From JANPIX01 sp031425195 (GTDB lineage: Bacteria; Pseudomonadota; Alphaproteobacteria; Rhodobacterales; Rhodobacteraceae): 64,000 nt of DNA. The first letter of the stretch is position 1. Each line of letters starts with the position of its first letter. Location: NCBI GenBank assembly GCA_031425195.1, contig JANPIX010000026.1, positions 1-64,000 on the forward strand. The letters run 5' to 3'. The notes beneath the pieces are model-generated. The model was not told the DNA's origin. It made no database searches and saw only the letters and a program-made list of their open reading frames with translations. Positions 59,731 through 64,000 of this stretch are shown here, piece by piece. A program made the translations under genes and the position numbers.

Positions 59731-60909
59731 TCATACAACCTGCCCTGCGGCCCAGCCCGACGACCAGGCCCACTGGAAATTGTAACCGCCAAGCCAACCC
59801 GTCACATCGACGACTTCACCGATGAAATACAGACCCGGCACCTTCCGTGCCTGCAGGCTGCGCGCGTCCAGTTCCGCAGTATCCACGCCGCCCAGCGTCA
59901 CCTCGGCTGTGCGATAACCCTCGCTGCCCACCGGACGCAGCTTCCAGCCATGCACCGATGCAGCCAATAGGTCGATTGTGGCGTTCGACTGATCGGCCAA
60001 GGTGCCACGCAGACCCGCCATCTCGATGATCAACCGTGCCAGACGGTCCGGCAGGTGTTGGCCCAGCAAGGTGTGCATGGCGCTTTTCGATTGCAGTCCG
60101 CGCTGGTCACGCAACCACTGGGCCAGATCAACGCCCGGTGCCAGATCAACGGTGATATCGCCGCTTTCGCGCCAATAGGAACTGATCTGCAGGATCGCAG
60201 GCCCAGACAGCCCGCGATGCGTGAACAAAAGCGCCTCGTCAAAGGCCGCCTTTCCGGCGCTGACCCGCCCCGCGACAGCCACACCCGCCAAAGGCCGCAG
60301 ATGATCCATCACCGACGCATCAAATGTGAGCGGAACCAGTGCCGGGCGCGTTTCCACCATTCGCAACCCGAACCCCTCGGCCACACGGTAGCCATAGGAA
60401 CTCGCCCCCATCTTCGGGATGGATTTCCCGCCCGTGGCCATGACGACAGCGGCCGCGCTAACAGGGCCACGCGACGTCTGCACGACAAAGCCATCGCCCA
60501 CCCGCTCCACCTGCCCCGGTTCGGTGCCAAGCCACAGCACAACGCCCGCATCGCGCAGATCGTCGGTAAGCATTTGCACGATCTGTTTGGCCGACCCGTC
60601 GCAAAACAGTTGCCCCAAGGTCTTTTCGTGCCAGGCAATACCCGCCCCATTAATCCGCGCGATGAAATCCTGCGGGGTGTAGCGTGACAGAGCCGACAGC
60701 GCAAACCGCGGATTTTGCGACAGAAAACGTTCGGCGGCCACAGTCCGGTTGGTAAAATTGCACCGCCCGCCACCCGAAATCCTGATCTTTTCGCCCGGCG
60801 CTGCGGCGTGGTCGATCACCAGCACCCGCCGCCCCCTGCGCCCGGCCTCGATGGCGCAGAAAAGCCCCGCAGCACCAGCGCCGAGCACGATCACATCCTG
60901 TTTTTCCAT
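59731..60909 (-). CDS. HI0933-family NAD(P)/FAD-dependent oxidoreductase
   Basis: A 392-residue flavoprotein of the HI0933/YhiN family (often labelled aminoacetone oxidase). The FAD-binding start is VIVLGAGAAGLFCAIEAGRRG. The family motif EKIRISGGGRCNFTNRTV follows near residue 40, then VMATGGKSIPKMGASSYGY near 156. GLSGPAILQISSYW is near 232, and the C-terminal GLYFIGEVVDVTGWLGGYNFQWAWSSG motif spans about 360-386. The cellular substrate is not established. The gene stands alone. Confidence 0.92.
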   Translation of the reverse strand: MEKQDVIVLGAGAAGLFCAIEAGRRGRRVLVIDHAAAPGEKIRISGGGRCNFTNRTVAAERFLSQNPRFALSALSRYTPQDFIARINGAGIAWHEKTLGQLFCDGSAKQIVQMLTDDLRDAGVVLWLGTEPGQVERVGDGFVVQTSRGPVSAAAVVMATGGKSIPKMGASSYGYRVAEGFGLRMVETRPALVPLTFDASVMDHLRPLAGVAVAGRVSAGKAAFDEALLFTHRGLSGPAILQISSYWRESGDITVDLAPGVDLAQWLRDQRGLQSKSAMHTLLGQHLPDRLARLIIEMAGLRGTLADQSNATIDLLAASVHGWKLRPVGSEGYRTAEVTLGGVDTAELDARSLQARKVPGLYFIGEVVDVTGWLGGYNFQWAWSSGWAAGQVV

Positions 60910-61010
60910 GGCACGTTGCTATCGATTGTCGTGCGACCCGGCAATCGCCCATTGCAACCGAAAAGGCACTTGCGGCCCCCCAAGGCCTTCGCTAATAACC
61001 CGCCCACGGA

Positions 61011-61085
61011 TGGGGCGTCGCCAAGCGGTAAGGCATCGGTTTTTGGTACCGACATTCGGAGGTTCGATCCCTCCCGCCCCAGCCA
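61011..61085 (+). tRNA. tRNA-Gln (anticodon TTG)
   Basis: A complete 75-base cloverleaf including an encoded CCA (61083-61085). The acceptor stem TGGGGCG pairs with CGCCCCA. The D-arm is GCCAAGCGGTAAGGC, and the anticodon stem TCGGT/ACCGA holds loop TTTTGGT with anticodon TTG at 61043-61045. The T-arm is GGAGG TTCGATC CCTCC. No integrated element is visible at its 3' end; aroB ends 14 bases further on. Confidence 0.97.
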
Positions 61086-61098
61086 TCTTTCAAATAGA

Positions 61099-62214
61099 TC
61101 AATGGCCCTGCAGCGCGTCGCGCAGTACCGCTGCCACGACATCGGGTGGAACCTGGTCCGCCACGAACGCATCGCCGATGCCCCGCGCCAGAATGAAGCG
61201 CAATTTCCCGTCGATCACTTTCTTGTCCTGCGCCATATAGGACAGCAATGTTTCAACATCGGGCAGTTCGCCCGGAATATCGGCCAGATCGACCTTCATA
61301 CCCATGGCCCGCAAATGGGCGCGCAGTCGGCCCGGCACCTCCTGCGCGCACAGGCCAAGCCGCATCGACAGATCAAAGGCCAGCGCACAGCCTATTGCCA
61401 CGCCCTCGCCGTGCAGCAGCCGGTTACTATAGCCGGTCGCCTTTTCCAGCGCATGGCAGAAGGTGTGCCCCAGATTCAAAAGCGCGCGGTCCCCCTCTTC
61501 CGTTTCGTCCCGCGCAACGATTTCCGCCTTCATCTGGACCGACCGCAGAACCGCCCTTTGCCGCGCCTCCACATTGCCATCCGCCATCGTCGGTGCGTGG
61601 CGTTCCAGCCAGTCAAAAAACGCAGCATCACCCAACAGCCCGTATTTGACGACCTCGCCATAACCCGCCAGAAAATCGCGGGACGGCAGCGTGCCAAGCA
61701 GGCTGACATCGGCCAGTACAAGGCTTGGCTGATGAAACGCGCCGACAAGGTTCTTGCCTTGGGGTGTGTTGATGCCGGTCTTGCCGCCCACTGAACTGTC
61801 GACCTGGGCCAACAGACTTGTCGGGATCTGCACGAACCGCACCCCGCGCCGCAGGATGGCAGCGGCAAAGCCTACCAGATCACCGATCACGCCACCGCCA
61901 AGTGCCACCACGACATCACGGCGTTCGACCTTCTGATCCAGCAGCCACTCTACTGTGCGGGCAAGATTGGCCCAATCCTTCGTGCCTTCGCCGGGTGGCA
62001 GGATCAACGCCTCTGACGCGACCCCTGCCCCGGTCAGTCCCTGCTGCAAAGTTTCCAGATGCAGGCCAGCCACATTGCTGTCGGTCACAATGGCAACCTG
62101 CGGTCTGCGCAGCAAAGGGCGGATCTGCGCGCCCGCCTGTTCCAGAAGACCGGGCCCGATGCGCACTTCGTAAGACCGGCTGCCAAGGTTGACCGCCACA
62201 GTATCCATTGTCAT
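61099..62214 (-). CDS. aroB: 3-dehydroquinate synthase
   Basis: Second enzyme of the shikimate pathway, NAD- and metal-dependent. The 371-residue protein has ILPPGEGTKDWANLARTVEW near residue 75 and VVALGGGVIGDLVGFAAAIL near 102. FVQIPTSLLAQVDSSVGGKTG is near 131 and LLNLGHTFCHALEKATGY near 245, with the metal-binding His. It overlaps aroK by four bases (ATGA), the usual aroKB arrangement. Confidence 0.97.
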   Translation of the reverse strand: MTMDTVAVNLGSRSYEVRIGPGLLEQAGAQIRPLLRRPQVAIVTDSNVAGLHLETLQQGLTGAGVASEALILPPGEGTKDWANLARTVEWLLDQKVERRDVVVALGGGVIGDLVGFAAAILRRGVRFVQIPTSLLAQVDSSVGGKTGINTPQGKNLVGAFHQPSLVLADVSLLGTLPSRDFLAGYGEVVKYGLLGDAAFFDWLERHAPTMADGNVEARQRAVLRSVQMKAEIVARDETEEGDRALLNLGHTFCHALEKATGYSNRLLHGEGVAIGCALAFDLSMRLGLCAQEVPGRLRAHLRAMGMKVDLADIPGELPDVETLLSYMAQDKKVIDGKLRFILARGIGDAFVADQVPPDVVAAVLRDALQGH

Positions 62215-62774
62215 TCCGAAACCATCTCCACCACATCCGCGCGGTTCTTCAGTTGCGCCAGCACACGCTTTGCCATCGCCTCGATCGACAGATCGGCACC
62301 CGCGTCAACGACCAGATCGGCCATCGCATAGAACGGCATCCGCGCCTCGTTGAGTTTGCGGAGCGTTTCCCGTGGGTTGTCAGTCCGCAGCAAAGGGCGC
62401 GTCGATTTGTGCCGCACGCGTTGCCACAACAGATCAAGGTCGGCGCGCAACCAGATCGACAGGGCATGGGCCCCGACATTGGCGCGGTTCACGTCAGACA
62501 GAAAGGCCCCGCCCCCGGTCGAAAGAACACGCGGCGGCCCCGATACCAGCCGCGCCAGAACTTCGGTTTCACGGGCGCGAAAAAATGCCTCGCCGTCGCG
62601 TTCAAAGATTTCGGCAATAGGCCGCTGTGCGGCCTTGACGATTTCATCGTCCGAATCGGTGAAAGGCACCTTGAGCAAACGCGCCAACGCCGTTCCAACC
62701 GCCGTTTTGCCAGCCCCCATCATGCCGACCAGAACGACCGATTTCTTCAAACGAAACATGGGGTTTGTCTGCAT
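62211..62774 (-). CDS. aroK: shikimate kinase
   Basis: Phosphorylates shikimate with ATP. The 187-residue protein has the Walker A motif VVLVGMMGAGKTAVGTALAR near residue 14 and the substrate Asp region PFTDSDDEIVKAAQRPI near 35. FRARETEVLARLV is near 63, VLSTGGGAFLSDVNR near 80, and the lid HKSTRPLLRTDNPRETL near 122. The ATG at 62774 follows GTCGGAA and is preferred to 62759. It is the first gene of aroKB. Confidence 0.95.
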   Translation of the reverse strand: MQTNPMFRLKKSVVLVGMMGAGKTAVGTALARLLKVPFTDSDDEIVKAAQRPIAEIFERDGEAFFRARETEVLARLVSGPPRVLSTGGGAFLSDVNRANVGAHALSIWLRADLDLLWQRVRHKSTRPLLRTDNPRETLRKLNEARMPFYAMADLVVDAGADLSIEAMAKRVLAQLKNRADVVEMVSE

Positions 62775-62930
62775 TTCCGACTGTGTTACCAATGGCGGAC
62801 TGTCGCCGCTTGTGCAAAGATTTCCCTTGAATGGCGTGATCCCGCCCGAAAAGCCATATATAAACGAAACAATTGCGTATCGGGCCGCTGGCACAAACCG
62901 GACGCGCAGCGCAAACAGCAGGCATCAGGC

Positions 62931-63065
62931 ATGGGTCGCATTTTCAAGGTACTTCTTTTTCTGATGATCGTGGGTTTGATCGGTCTTGTCGGATTTGCAT
63001 ATCTGGGCAATCTTGAACCCGCCCAATCCCAAGTGACGCAACCGGTGACGCTGGATGCTGACTGA
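62931..63065 (+). CDS. small single-pass membrane protein (hypothetical)
   Basis: A 44-residue protein with one hydrophobic helix (FKVLLFLMIVGLIGLVGFAYL, residues 5-25) and a polar tail ending TQPVTLDAD. It is divergent from aroK by 156 bases and overlaps the next gene's start by 11 bases, so the pair is translationally coupled. The function is unknown. It was retained because of this coupling and the clean membrane-anchor composition. Confidence 0.62.
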   Translation: MGRIFKVLLFLMIVGLIGLVGFAYLGNLEPAQSQVTQPVTLDAD

Positions 63066-64000
63066 TCGCGCGACGATCGCCTGCATGGCTGGCCTGATAC
63101 TTTGTTCGCTGGGCAAAGTGGCCCAGGCCGAAGGGCCGCTTTCGGCAATTGACTGGCTGTCGCAATCCGTCAGTGCCGCCCCCGGCACAGTCGTGGCCCT
63201 TCCCGGCACCAAGACGTTTGAGCCCGAGGCGACCAAGGGCAATGTCCCCGGTGATGTGTCGGTTTCGGTGCTGGGGGCCGCAACGCCCGACGCATTGGGC
63301 ATACTGACCCCGATGACAACCGGGTTGCCGGCCAATCTGTGGGGCCTCGGGCGCACAACTGAAATTGCGCAGGCCATTACCCGCACCAACAGTGGCGGGT
63401 TGCCTGCGTTGCAATCCCTGCTTCTGACGCTGCTCTTGGCCGAGGCTGACCCGCCGATTGATGCCGGCAGCAGTGGCACAGTGCTTCTGGCGCGGATCGA
63501 CCGGTTGCTGGACATGGGCGCACTTGATCAGGCATCGGCCCTTCTGACACTGGCAGGCGACGGAAATGCCGATCTGTTCCGCCGGAATTTTGATGTCGCA
63601 CTTCTTCTGGGGTCTGAAGACAAGGCCTGTGAACGGATGCGCGCCGTCCCGGAACTCGCGCCCACCTTTCCGGCGCGGGTGTTCTGTCTGGCCCGCGCAG
63701 GCGACTGGAATGCTGCCGCCCTGACGCTGCGCACGGGCGAGGCGCTTGACCAGATCACCCCGGCCGAAGTGGCCCTGCTGTCACGCTTTCTTGACCCCGA
63801 TCTTGCCGATGGCGTGGCGGCCCTTCCCGCACCGGACAAGCCCACCCCCCTGATCTGGCGCATGTATGAGGCGATTGGCGAACCCCTGCCTACCATGGGT
63901 ACCCCCGTCGCCTTTTCCCACGCCGATCTTGGCCCAAGGGCTGGTTGGCGTGCCCATATCGAAGCGGCAGAGCGTTTGGCCCGCGTCGGGGCGATTTCGC
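63055..64000 (+). CDS. secreted hypothetical protein, N-terminal part (runs off the window)
   Basis: At least 315 residues of a larger exported protein. Residues 1-25 are a signal peptide (IACMAGLILCSLGKVAQA). The mature part is rich in Ala and Leu, with helical stretches such as LLARIDRLLDMGALDQASALL and RVFCLARAGDWNAAALTLRTGEAL. These resemble antiparallel helical repeats, though no clear TPR motif is seen. Two cysteines occur near residues 199 and 216. It starts inside the small membrane protein gene. No function is recognised, and the C-terminus lies outside. Confidence 0.68.
   Translation, partial: MLTDRATIACMAGLILCSLGKVAQAEGPLSAIDWLSQSVSAAPGTVVALPGTKTFEPEATKGNVPGDVSVSVLGAATPDALGILTPMTTGLPANLWGLGRTTEIAQAITRTNSGGLPALQSLLLTLLLAEADPPIDAGSSGTVLLARIDRLLDMGALDQASALLTLAGDGNADLFRRNFDVALLLGSEDKACERMRAVPELAPTFPARVFCLARAGDWNAAALTLRTGEALDQITPAEVALLSRFLDPDLADGVAALPAPDKPTPLIWRMYEAIGEPLPTMGTPVAFSHADLGPRAGWRAHIEAAERLARVGAIS

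Noticed and set aside
61011..61099. tRNA-Gln as an attachment site for an integrated element
   Set aside because: No integrase, no direct repeat of the tRNA 3' end and only housekeeping genes on both sides.

Overview
The window is an intact, G+C-rich alphaproteobacterial chromosome segment. It looks like Rhodobacterales, roseobacter-type. The signs are the dusB(nifR3)-ntrB-ntrC-ntrY-ntrX-trkA-trkH-hfq-hflX order, an NtrC without the GAFTGA loop, an ispDF fusion, a gene-transfer-agent type endolysin/holin pair beside argS, a HemB with the 'DVALDPY' metal-site variant, and many four-base ATGA overlaps between genes. No insertion sequence, CRISPR array, prophage or origin was seen. The two outermost genes (transketolase and a secreted hypothetical protein) run off the ends. 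No gene-free stretch exceeds 300 bases.

Layout. 1-5.3 kb: tkt (partial), a coiled-coil protein with zapA and an MliC-like lipoprotein/inhibitor gene, grxD, bolA and purL. 5.5-9.4 kb: a MAPEG membrane protein, a DGPF/YCII gene interrupted by one stop codon and its ECF42-type sigma factor, a repeat-containing PRC-barrel exported protein, a candidate sRNA and a LysR regulator. 9.6-19.6 kb: an acyltransferase, murI, argC, ccmE, the GTA lysis pair, argS, a SPOR protein, nagZ, scpA, scpB and a small basic protein. 19.6-25 kb: GST and diheme cytochrome c; hpt-mug-small membrane protein; a Coq10-type protein; ispDF-pgpA-pncC. 25.2-37.1 kb: the nitrogen two-component pairs (ntrBC, ntrYX), Trk potassium uptake, hfq and hflX. 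37.1-49.2 kb: penicillin acylase with a GNAT enzyme, a hydroxyacid dehydrogenase, a YSC84 lipoprotein, hemB, a four-helix membrane protein, mfd, a Bcr/CflA-type exporter with a DsbA-like oxidoreductase, and an entericidin too short for ordinary ORF calling. 49.2-64 kb: a YejA-like peptide-binding protein, a candidate sRNA with a good promoter, 3-hydroxybutyrate dehydrogenase with a patatin, a DUF502 protein, psuK-psuG, rpsB-tsf with a structured leader, an FAD oxidase, rpe, an HI0933 flavoprotein, tRNA-Gln, aroK-aroB and two envelope hypotheticals.

Most genes are housekeeping. The items most worth follow-up are: two candidate trans-acting sRNAs of the same architecture (5' hairpin, open linker, intrinsic terminator); the folded leader in front of rpsB; the GTA lysis cassette with a possible CtrA half-site; the single-base nonsense change in the DGPF partner of the ECF42 sigma factor; and a palindromic TGC-rich element in front of the polyhydroxybutyrate-linked bdhA-patatin pair. 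All assignments come from reading motifs. No database search was run.
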